Shown here: positions 1 to 5,295 of the stretch, in pieces
How positions within the stretch are numbered: the stretch's first letter is position 1
Layout of the letters: each line of letters begins with the position of its first letter
NCBI GenBank assembly: GCA_021807845.1
Contig: JAKBCM010000097.1
Location: 1-5,295, forward strand
DNA: 5,295 nt
Direction: 5' to 3'
DNA from: Pseudomonadota bacterium
Lineage (GTDB): Bacteria > Pseudomonadota > Gammaproteobacteria > Legionellales > Legionellaceae
Translations under genes and position numbers: made by a program
Notes under the pieces: model-generated
Database searches by the model: none
The model's input: the letters and a program-made list of their open reading frames with translations, nothing else
What the model was told of the DNA's origin: nothing

Positions 1-1189
1 TGCATTGCGAAGAATTGCAAGCGTACTTATCCCTATATGGGCAATTATGGCAGCAGGGGCTTTTGCTGCTATCGTGTTTCAACAAATTACTCCTGCACAT
101 GCAGTCACCGCCATTGAACCGGATGTCATGCTGTATTTATTGGGTGTGTTTTTGATATCTCAGGCTGCAGAAGAAAGCGGTTATTTGGAGCACTTCACTG
201 ATCACATTTTTTATTACACCAACACTGGGAAAGAAGCGTTATTGTTGATTGTCTTTGTACTTGGGTTAGGGGCCGCACTCATGATGAATGATACGATAGC
301 CATCATTGGTACACCTATTATATTGCAACTCTGTAAATCGCATCAGAATTTAATAAAACCATTGCTTCTGGGGTTAGCCTTTTCAATAACGATTGGAAGT
401 GTCTTGAGTCCAATTGGCAATCCACAGAATTTGTTGATAGCGATAAAAGGGGGAATGAGTTCTCCCTTTGTTATTTTTATCAAATACTTAACCATTCCCA
501 CATTAATAAATCTAGTTGCAACTTACCTCTACATTTATTTGATCTACAGAGCTAGGTTAAATACATCTATTGAAAAACCAATCCCTGCATCCTTCAGTGA
601 TTGTTATACCGTTAGGCTAGTTAAAGTAAGTTTGATCATGATGGTTATGCTGGTGAGTATGAAAGCGATCATGGACTTTCTTCATGCAAACATACACATC
701 CATTTTAGCTATATTGCACTTTTATCGGCTGTGCCAATATTATTGAGTCATCAGCGATGGAATTTTATAAAAAATCTGGATTGGGGGACTTTGGTTTTTT
801 TCGCAAGCACTTTTATTCTGATGCAAAGTGTATGGGATAGTGGTTTTTTTCAAACGAATATGAACCATTTTCACATATCTGTGAGCCATATTCCGGTTAT
901 TTTGTTCATCAGCATCCTTCTCAGTCAGTTTATTTCAAATGTCCCATTGGTCGCTTTGTATTTGCCTCTCCTCATGCATCATTCTCATTCTAATTTAAGC
1001 TTAGTATCTTTAGCCGTGGGGAGCACCATTGCTGGTAATTTATCTATTTTAGGTGCAGCATCTAATATCATTATTATCCAAAATATGGAAAAAAGAGGGA
1101 TCAGAGGGTTTGAATTTTTTGAGTTTATTAAAATAGGGCTGCCACTGACGCTCATCAACCTTTTCATCTATGTTTATTTTCTTAAGTAG
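1..1189 (+). CDS. ArsB/NhaD/SLC13-type anion permease, 5' end cut by window edge
   Basis: This is an integral inner-membrane transporter of the ion transporter superfamily that includes ArsB, NhaD, CitMHS and SLC13 proteins. About 394 codons are visible and most of the chain is hydrophobic, with roughly 10-11 membrane segments. Numbering from the TTG at position 5, diagnostic stretches are MNDT at 94-97, SPIGNPQN at 135-142, DWGTLVFFASTF at 259-270, SNVPLVALYLP at 311-321 and AGNLSILGAASN at 343-354. The two half-repeats, each with an N-D/N-P type re-entrant motif followed by a GN(P/L)-type loop, are typical of this superfamily. The reading frame stays open to position 2, and relatives usually have some tens of residues before this point, so the true start probably lies outside the window; a TTG start at 5 cannot be excluded. 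Substrate is not determinable: arsenite, a dicarboxylate, sulfate or Na+/H+ exchange are all possible. The stop is TAG at 1187-1189, and no clear terminator follows. Confidence 0.85.
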   Translation, partial: ALRRIASVLIPIWAIMAAGAFAAIVFQQITPAHAVTAIEPDVMLYLLGVFLISQAAEESGYLEHFTDHIFYYTNTGKEALLLIVFVLGLGAALMMNDTIAIIGTPIILQLCKSHQNLIKPLLLGLAFSITIGSVLSPIGNPQNLLIAIKGGMSSPFVIFIKYLTIPTLINLVATYLYIYLIYRARLNTSIEKPIPASFSDCYTVRLVKVSLIMMVMLVSMKAIMDFLHANIHIHFSYIALLSAVPILLSHQRWNFIKNLDWGTLVFFASTFILMQSVWDSGFFQTNMNHFHISVSHIPVILFISILLSQFISNVPLVALYLPLLMHHSHSNLSLVSLAVGSTIAGNLSILGAASNIIIIQNMEKRGIRGFEFFEFIKIGLPLTLINLFIYVYFLK

Positions 1190-1196
1190 CTATGAC

Positions 1197-1225
1197 TTGT
1201 AGGCATGATTGCTGGCTGCTAGAAT
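1197..1225 (+). promoter_or_regulatory. putative sigma70 promoter for the pepsin-like gene
   Basis: TTGTAG (1197-1202), a 17-bp spacer and TAGAAT (1220-1225) match the -35 and -10 consensus at 3 of 6 and 5 of 6 positions. It lies just after the permease stop codon and would start transcription near 1232, giving a leader of about 65 nt for the downstream gene. This suggests the secreted protein is not simply read through from the permease. It is found by consensus matching only and is not proven. Confidence 0.35.
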
Positions 1226-1244
1226 GACTTTTAACGCAAAAGAG

Positions 1245-1264
1245 GGTGGTGATACGGAACCACC
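1245..1264 (+). promoter_or_regulatory. leader hairpin GGTGGT/ACCACC
   Basis: GGTGGT (1245-1250) and ACCACC (1259-1264) form a perfect 6-bp stem around the 8-nt loop GATACGGA. It lies in the predicted leader of the pepsin-like gene, about 33 nt before the chosen start. No run of T follows, so it is not a standard intrinsic terminator for the permease gene. It may be a leader structure affecting mRNA stability or translation, or simply a chance stem. Confidence 0.3.
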
Positions 1265-1297
1265 TGAATTGGTATTTAGCACATTGGAATGGAATCT

Positions 1298-3022
1298 ATG
1301 ACAAAACATATGAGGAATATGGTTGCTATATGGCTGTTGATATTTTGCCACAGTGTTTTTTCTGGAAATGGAGCACTTTTTACGGTTTCTGCAACAGGCT
1401 CAGCTGCTAACATCAATGTTTCATTATGCTTAAACGGCAAGGGTTCTTTGTCTTGTCAAAATTATAATGTTTCGGCTTTGATTTTAAATGTGCTAACAAC
1501 CATACCCAATCATACTTATCCATTTGCTGGAATTAAAATCAATACACCAGGTTATGCCGTATCTGGTTGTAGCTTACAAAGTAATGGGTATTGTCTTTTT
1601 TCAGTGAGCAACACGAAAGCCGCAATTCTTCCAGTGACTGCTCCTACCTGCCAGCCAAGTGTGATTAACTTTTCGCCAAATGTAACCTCAGTGAATAATC
1701 CATTAGGAAACACACCTAATGCGCCACAGCAGTTTACCATTAGCATGACTATGTGTGACTCAACTGGAAGCCCTCTGATTCCGAGTGAAAGTAATCCCAT
1801 ACATGTCGATGTTTATGGCGCGCCAAATGGATTAATTTCGCCAACTTCGACAACGACAAGTACAGGTTCAGTGACGTTTACTTATTCCGGTCAGTCGTTT
1901 CCAAATAACATTTCAATCAATGCTTGGATTAAAGATCCCACAAATAATGGTGCAGCTCTTGGTGTGACTCAAGTTTTAAAACAAAACACACCGTCTTGCA
2001 CTTATGGAAGTACCAAATATAACATTCCTCTGGTGCAGACTTTACCTAATGCTTTACAAGTCAATGCTGATGTTGGATACAATGTATCCTCACCAACAAC
2101 GACTCTAAACGTTTACACCATTGACACAGGTTCTTTGGGTGTTGTGGTTCCAAGTAAAGAGTTGCCTAATAACGGTAACGTAATAGGACCTGGCGCGGTC
2201 GGCGTTAAGTATTATGACAGCAGTGGTAATACATATGTGGGAAATTATTATTTGGCTCCAGTAAGAATTGAAACGGACACTGCTACAGTAGAAACTATTC
2301 CAATCATGGTCTTAGGGATTGACAAAGCGTTTTGTACCGGACCATCTACCAAAGCATGTTATTCAAATCCTCCATTACCCAATTTACATTACTTAGGTGT
2401 TGGATTTAACCGTAATAGCACCACAGCTGGAGATTTGTTTGACTCGCCTACGGCTAATGCTTTTCTTCACTTGACCAATGCTAATAATGGAACGGATTTG
2501 AGCCCAGGTTATTATCTCACTCCAAATGATGATCTGGCCACAACAGGCCTAGCTTTAGGCATTACCACAAACACAACCTATGATGTCATCCAATTAACAC
2601 CCAACTCATCCGTCCCAGGTGATTTTAATGCTCAAGCTGGTTGTTATAGTTTTCCCAATTATCCGTCACCTAATCAGTTCTGTGGGACAGCGCTACTTGA
2701 TGTTGGCATTGACTATATGTTTATTGACTTACCGCGTGCTGAATGGCCAGCGGGTACTTATAACTCAATGGATGAAGTGCCAGCAGGAATATTGATGTCT
2801 ATCTTGATGGGCAATACAAATTCACCCGCAATGCAGTATAACTTTGATACGGTGGATGGTAACCCTCCACCAGATACCCCAACTCCAACTCTCGTACAAT
2901 GGGTGGACACCACTGCAAGTGGTATGATTTTTGTGAACACTGGTCGACGACCCTTGTACATATATGATTATTTTTACGATGGGCAGTGCGGGCAGGTGGG
3001 TTTTAAACCATTACCACACTAG
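1298..3022 (+). CDS. secreted multidomain protein with pepsin-like aspartic protease domain
   Basis: The product is a 574-residue exported protein. Residues 1-22 form a Sec signal peptide: basic MTKHMRN, a hydrophobic core to F21, then likely cleavage after VFS. Residues 25-115 are a beta-rich, cysteine-containing module resembling N-terminal modules I recall from other Legionella secreted proteins. Residues 118-230 look Ig-like. From about 234 the sequence fits a two-lobed pepsin-type (A1) fold: IDTGSLGVVVPS with catalytic D276, a flap-like segment around Y305/Y306 (YYDSSGNTYVG), a second motif LLDVGIDYMF with D468, and a pepsin-like tail ending YDGQCGQVGF. The second motif has valine where active enzymes normally carry T or S, so activity is uncertain. 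Twelve cysteines follow the signal peptide, suiting disulfide formation outside the cytoplasm. The LIFC stretch is a poor lipobox because it has F before C. The start at 1298 is preferred because a weak GGA lies 9 nt upstream and the n-region is basic; ATG 1289, 1310 and 1319 are alternatives. Substrate is unknown. Confidence 0.75.
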   Translation: MTKHMRNMVAIWLLIFCHSVFSGNGALFTVSATGSAANINVSLCLNGKGSLSCQNYNVSALILNVLTTIPNHTYPFAGIKINTPGYAVSGCSLQSNGYCLFSVSNTKAAILPVTAPTCQPSVINFSPNVTSVNNPLGNTPNAPQQFTISMTMCDSTGSPLIPSESNPIHVDVYGAPNGLISPTSTTTSTGSVTFTYSGQSFPNNISINAWIKDPTNNGAALGVTQVLKQNTPSCTYGSTKYNIPLVQTLPNALQVNADVGYNVSSPTTTLNVYTIDTGSLGVVVPSKELPNNGNVIGPGAVGVKYYDSSGNTYVGNYYLAPVRIETDTATVETIPIMVLGIDKAFCTGPSTKACYSNPPLPNLHYLGVGFNRNSTTAGDLFDSPTANAFLHLTNANNGTDLSPGYYLTPNDDLATTGLALGITTNTTYDVIQLTPNSSVPGDFNAQAGCYSFPNYPSPNQFCGTALLDVGIDYMFIDLPRAEWPAGTYNSMDEVPAGILMSILMGNTNSPAMQYNFDTVDGNPPPDTPTPTLVQWVDTTASGMIFVNTGRRPLYIYDYFYDGQCGQVGFKPLPH

Positions 3023-3032
3023 AGTAGTAATC

Positions 3033-4664
3033 TTACATATTCAGATAGTTTGGACCTCCGCCTCCCATAGGCGCGCGCCATATGATATTTTGTTTAGGAT
3101 CTTTGATGTCACAAGTTTTGCAATGAATACAATTTTGCGCATTAATTTGCAATTTTGGCTCTGTGGTTTCATTCACAATTTCATAAACACTTGCAGGACA
3201 ATAGCGTGTTTCTGGTGAAGCATATTGTTTATAGTTCACGCTTATGGCAAGGGTTGGATCAAGCAACGTTAAATGACAAGGTTGATTTTCTTCATGAAAA
3301 GTATTGGATAAATATACCGAAGATAGCCTATCAAACGTCAGTACGCCATCTGGTTTAGGATAATCAATCTTTTTGGACAAATTTGCCGATTTTAACATTT
3401 TATTATCCGCATGATTGATTAAGGTCCAGGGTGATTTTCCATGAGTGATATACGTTTCAAATGCAGCATTTGCCAAGCCAAGAAAGAGCCCATATTTAAA
3501 GCCAGGGCGAATATTACGAACTTGATATAACTCCTTTCCAACCCAAGAGTTTTTAATGGCTTCAGTATAAGCGGTTAATTCAAGAGAGGATTGTTTTGTA
3601 TCAGAAAATAGCTGAGGGAAGCAGATTTTTGCAGCGATAATACCTGATTCTATGGCCGTATGAATCCCTTTTATCTTGGCAACGTTTAAAAAACCAGCTG
3701 CATCGCCAATGAGCATACCCCCCGGAAAAGTTAACTTCGGCATGGATTGATAGCCCCCTTCATTAAGGGCACGTGCCCCATATGCTATACGCTCTCCACC
3801 AGCCAATAGAGGACTTATGAAAGGGTGGGTTTTGAAACGCTGCATTTCAGCAAAAGGATTCAGCCACGTATTTTGATAATCAAGCCCCACAACAAACCCA
3901 ATCGCTAATCGATTATCTGATAAATGATAGATAAATGATCCCCCATACGTTTTATGATCCATTGGCCAACCCACGGTATGGATGACTTCACCTCGTTTAT
4001 GCAAAGTGGGTTGAATGCGCCAAATTTCTTTAATCCCTAATCCATAAGTTTGAGGGGATACATCTTTCCTCAATTGAAAGTGATGCATCAATTCTTGACT
4101 GAGTTGTCCGCGACATCCTTCAGCAAATAAAGTACATTTGGCATGCAAGTGCATACCTGGTTGATAACTAGATGTTTTGTTACCTGTCTTATCAATTCCC
4201 ATATCACCAGTTGCAACTCCGATGACTGTATTTTCAGGACTGTATAACACAGAGCTTGCAGCGAATCCTGGAAACACATCGCATCCCAGAGACTCTGCTT
4301 CTTTTGCTAAGAACTGACAGATCTCTCCTAAACTGACGATATAATTTCCCTTGTTATGCATAGGTTTTGGGGTAGGGAGACGATAGGCACGCGCTTTGGT
4401 TAAATAAAAAAATTTGTCTTTAGTGACCGGTGAATCTAAAGGTGCGTTTTGCCAACTATCAGGCAGTAACTCTTTTAGACTTCGAGGTTCAAGGACTGCG
4501 CCAGACAATATATGAGCGCCGATTTGTCCTCCTTTCTCAAGCACACAAACACGGATGGACTGATGTTGTTCTATTGCCAATTGCTTTAGTTTGATTGCCG
4601 CAGCTAAACCCGCAGGGCCTCCACCTACAATGATCACATCATAGTCCATGACTTCATGTTCCAT
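3033..4664 (-). CDS. electron transfer flavoprotein-ubiquinone oxidoreductase (ETF-QO)
   Basis: ETF-QO takes electrons from reduced electron transfer flavoprotein, which is fed by acyl-CoA and other dehydrogenases, and passes them to ubiquinone at the inner membrane. The 543-residue product has the usual bacterial length. Residues 10-20 (VIIVGGGPAGL) are the FAD dinucleotide-binding loop and E43 is the likely ribose-binding acid. GDAAGFLNVAKIKGIHTA is the second FAD motif. The C-terminal domain carries four 4Fe-4S ligands, C489, C512, C515 and C518 (CPASVYE and NCIHCKTCDIKDP), and ends in the family-typical GGGGPNYLNM. All key residues seem intact. The start at 4664 is chosen because AGGAG lies 6 nt upstream (4671-4675); the frame also opens at an ATG at 4688, but that would place the ribosome site inside the gene. 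No ETF alpha or beta gene is in the window. The gene converges on the pepsin-like gene, with 10 nt between stop codons. I saw no convincing promoter in the 64 nt between the start and the inverted-repeat element. Confidence 0.96.
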   Translation of the reverse strand: MEHEVMDYDVIIVGGGPAGLAAAIKLKQLAIEQHQSIRVCVLEKGGQIGAHILSGAVLEPRSLKELLPDSWQNAPLDSPVTKDKFFYLTKARAYRLPTPKPMHNKGNYIVSLGEICQFLAKEAESLGCDVFPGFAASSVLYSPENTVIGVATGDMGIDKTGNKTSSYQPGMHLHAKCTLFAEGCRGQLSQELMHHFQLRKDVSPQTYGLGIKEIWRIQPTLHKRGEVIHTVGWPMDHKTYGGSFIYHLSDNRLAIGFVVGLDYQNTWLNPFAEMQRFKTHPFISPLLAGGERIAYGARALNEGGYQSMPKLTFPGGMLIGDAAGFLNVAKIKGIHTAIESGIIAAKICFPQLFSDTKQSSLELTAYTEAIKNSWVGKELYQVRNIRPGFKYGLFLGLANAAFETYITHGKSPWTLINHADNKMLKSANLSKKIDYPKPDGVLTFDRLSSVYLSNTFHEENQPCHLTLLDPTLAISVNYKQYASPETRYCPASVYEIVNETTEPKLQINAQNCIHCKTCDIKDPKQNIIWRAPMGGGGPNYLNM

Positions 4665-4670
4665 TTTATG

Positions 4671-4675
4671 CTCCT
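4671..4675 (-). promoter_or_regulatory. ribosome binding site of ETF-QO
   Basis: Read on the minus strand this is AGGAG followed by a 6-nt spacer (CATAAA) and ATG at 4664. It is a strong Shine-Dalgarno match and decides the start against the in-frame ATG at 4688. Confidence 0.8.
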
Positions 4676-4728
4676 GAAAATCTTTCAAAGAATAAACCCG
4701 ATTCCAAAATTTTTGACACTTGAAATCT

Positions 4729-4749
4729 TAGGATGTTAACGCCCCACAG
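4729..4749 (+). repeat. left terminal inverted repeat of the MITE-like element
   Basis: This 21-bp end pairs with 4863-4883. It includes the outer TA, the GGATGTT block and the GC-rich CGCCCCACAG block. Pairing stops at both limits: position 4728 does not match 4884, and 4750 does not match 4862. Confidence 0.8.
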
Positions 4750-4756
4750 CTTGTTC

Positions 4757-4771
4757 GTGAGAAATCCTCAC
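4757..4771 (+). repeat. small internal hairpin GTGAG/CTCAC
   Basis: GTGAG (4757-4761) and CTCAC (4767-4771) form a 5-bp stem with loop AAATC, just inside the left end of the MITE-like element. On the plus strand it is followed by A-rich rather than T-rich sequence, so it does not look like an intrinsic terminator. Confidence 0.4.
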
Positions 4772-4858
4772 AAAATAAAAACCCCCTCGTACGCAGTTTG
4801 CCATATTTCATTTAAAAACATTAAGTTATGTTCAAATTTCGTGACCATCTCTCAGGGG

Positions 4859-4887
4859 TTGTCTGTGGGGCGTCAACATCCTATAAA
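4859..4887 (+). promoter_or_regulatory. promoter-like sequence across the right end of the element
   Basis: TTGTCT (4859-4864), a 17-bp spacer and TATAAA (4882-4887) match the sigma70 -35 and -10 boxes at 4 of 6 and 5 of 6 positions. The -35 lies inside the element and the -10 begins at the terminal TA. It points rightward, away from ETF-QO and antisense to the partial gene at the right edge. No plus-strand gene lies downstream within the window, so any transcript would be antisense or non-coding. In AT-rich DNA such matches also arise by chance. Confidence 0.3.
4863..4883 (-). repeat. right terminal inverted repeat of the MITE-like element
   Basis: This is the inverted partner of 4729-4749, differing at one position. 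The outer TA overlaps the start of the TATAAA at 4882-4887. Confidence 0.8.
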
Positions 4888-4993
4888 GTCAAGAATTAAA
4901 AACTACGGAATTAAGTATAAACTATTCTCTTATATAGACTAGAAGATCAAGATGAAGTTGTTGCGAATCAGAAGTACTCTTAAGGTTAATTTA

Positions 4994-5014
4994 GGTTATA
5001 TGGACACGATAACC
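4994..5014 (-). repeat. inverted repeat over the stop codon of the partial gene
   Basis: GGTTAT (4994-4999) and ATAACC (5009-5014) form a 6-bp stem with a 9-nt loop and include the TAA stop at 4996-4998. There is no downstream T-tract in the minus direction, so intrinsic termination is not supported. It may be a weak 3'-end structure or chance. Confidence 0.25.
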
Positions 5015-5295
5015 CATTCATCTTCATTTTTACTTTCTAAAAACTCATATACAGGAAGTGAGCTATTTCGATAAGATTTAGCTAGAGTTTCAATAAAATC
5101 TAAGGTTTTGGCGGTTGTTTTGCTAAAAAAAGATGGATTTAATTGCTGTGCAAAAACATCACGAAAAGTCTGTCCTGTCTCTGTATCAATGGTAGTTAAA
5201 TACCGGTCTATAAATCCGCCAATCGTTTTGACTTCTCCTATAGAAGTGACACCTTTTCCAATACTAATTTCACATAATTGTTCCCTTAAATGACT
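4996..5295 (-). CDS. C-terminal part of an unrecognised protein, cut by window edge
   Basis: Reading the minus strand from 5295, the frame is open for 99 codons and ends in TAA at 4996-4998. The start lies beyond the right edge. The peptide begins SHLREQLCEI, contains FRDVFAQQLNPSFF and TAKTLDFIETLAKSYRN, and ends LESKNEDEWVIVSI. It is soluble, looks largely helical in the second half, has no membrane segment or cysteine cluster, and I recognise no family. Codon usage resembles the neighbouring genes, and a 99-codon open frame in AT-rich DNA supports real coding. The last 17 residues are acidic (E at -7, -9, -13 and -16, D at -8) with hydrophobic residues at -3 to -5. This resembles the glutamate-rich C-terminal signals of Legionella Dot/Icm substrates, so if the host is Legionella it could be the end of an effector; that is inference. 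It lies upstream of ETF-QO on the same strand, 331 nt away. Confidence 0.6.
   Translation of the reverse strand, partial: SHLREQLCEISIGKGVTSIGEVKTIGGFIDRYLTTIDTETGQTFRDVFAQQLNPSFFSKTTAKTLDFIETLAKSYRNSSLPVYEFLESKNEDEWVIVSI

Larger units (their letters stand above)
4729..4883. mobile_element. MITE-like element with 21-bp terminal inverted repeats
   Basis: The left end 4729-4749 and right end 4863-4883 are inverted copies of each other, matching at 20 of 21 positions; the only difference is A4738 against the complement of C4874. The core of the left end reads GGATGTTAACGCCCCACAG. Outermost is TA on both sides (4729-4730 and 4882-4883), which could be a 2-bp target duplication as made by Tc1/mariner-IS630 type transposases; that family link is inference. 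The 113-nt interior is AT-rich, has no credible protein gene, and holds a small hairpin and a direct repeat of TTCGTGA. The size, long inverted ends and lack of a transposase fit a non-autonomous element. It sits 64 bp upstream of the ETF-QO start and fills most of the 331-nt gene gap 4665-4995; the remainder of that gap shows only the promoter-like match at the right end and a short inverted repeat near 4994. A single-copy regulatory palindrome is the alternative. Confidence 0.65.

Noticed and set aside
1331..1360. Lipoprotein signal in the secreted protein (LIFC around C17).
   Set aside because: Phenylalanine directly before the cysteine does not fit the lipobox, and a normal signal peptidase I site (VFS) follows.
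3010..3031. ATTAC/GTAAT inverted repeat between the convergent genes as a terminator.
   Set aside because: The stem is only 5 bp with a 12-nt loop, and neither strand has a following T-tract.
2964..3218. A plus-strand open frame overlapping the 3' end of the protease-like gene.
   Set aside because: It overlaps two strongly supported genes in other frames and has no protein-family character.
4689..4717. TATTCT on the minus strand (4694-4689) as the ETF-QO -10 box.
   Set aside because: The matching -35 position reads GTCAAA, only 3 of 6 to consensus, too weak to report as a promoter.
4713..4739. TTGACA at 4713-4718 as the -35 of a plus-strand promoter.
   Set aside because: No good -10 box lies 16-18 bp downstream; the best candidates match at only about 3 of 6 positions.
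4733..4942. A 69-codon plus-strand open frame starting inside the left inverted end.
   Set aside because: It has no proper ribosome site, runs through the whole MITE-like element, and shows no recognisable protein character. It is best explained as a by-product of the element.
5108..5293. A 61-codon plus-strand open frame.
   Set aside because: It is antisense to the 99-codon minus-strand frame, which has better protein-like composition and runs off the window edge.

Overview
The window is AT-rich gamma-proteobacterial DNA, most likely from Legionella or a close relative. I base this on the codon and base composition, the ETF-QO protein, and a secreted protein whose N-terminal module resembles ones I recall from Legionella. 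The assignment is inferred from character and memory; no search was run.

Layout: (1) Positions 1-1189, + strand, hold most of an ArsB/NhaD/SLC13-type inner-membrane anion permease whose N-terminus is cut by the left edge. (2) A 108-nt gap carries a plausible sigma70 promoter and a small hairpin in the leader of the next gene. (3) Positions 1298-3022, + strand, encode an exported, cysteine-rich, multidomain protein. Its C-terminal half reads as a two-lobed pepsin-like (family A1) aspartic protease, which is rare in bacteria; the first catalytic motif is DTGS and the second is the unusual DVG. (4) Positions 3033-4664, - strand, encode electron transfer flavoprotein-ubiquinone oxidoreductase (ETF-QO) with FAD and 4Fe-4S motifs intact. 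It converges on the protease gene with only 10 nt between stop codons. (5) The 331-nt gap 4665-4995 has no credible gene but contains a 155-bp MITE-like element with 21-bp inverted ends matching at 20 of 21 positions and bounded by TA. (6) Positions 4996-5295, - strand, are the last 99 codons of a gene entering from the right edge. It has no recognisable family, and its acidic C-terminal tail resembles Dot/Icm type IV secretion signals.

The genes do not form one pathway. ETF-QO is a housekeeping respiratory enzyme. The permease and the secreted protease-like protein are same-strand neighbours but probably have separate promoters. The partial gene lies upstream of ETF-QO on the same strand, separated by the inverted-repeat element. 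The points most worth a second look are the pepsin-like protein, the MITE-like element with a promoter-like sequence across its right end, and the truncated candidate effector at the right edge.
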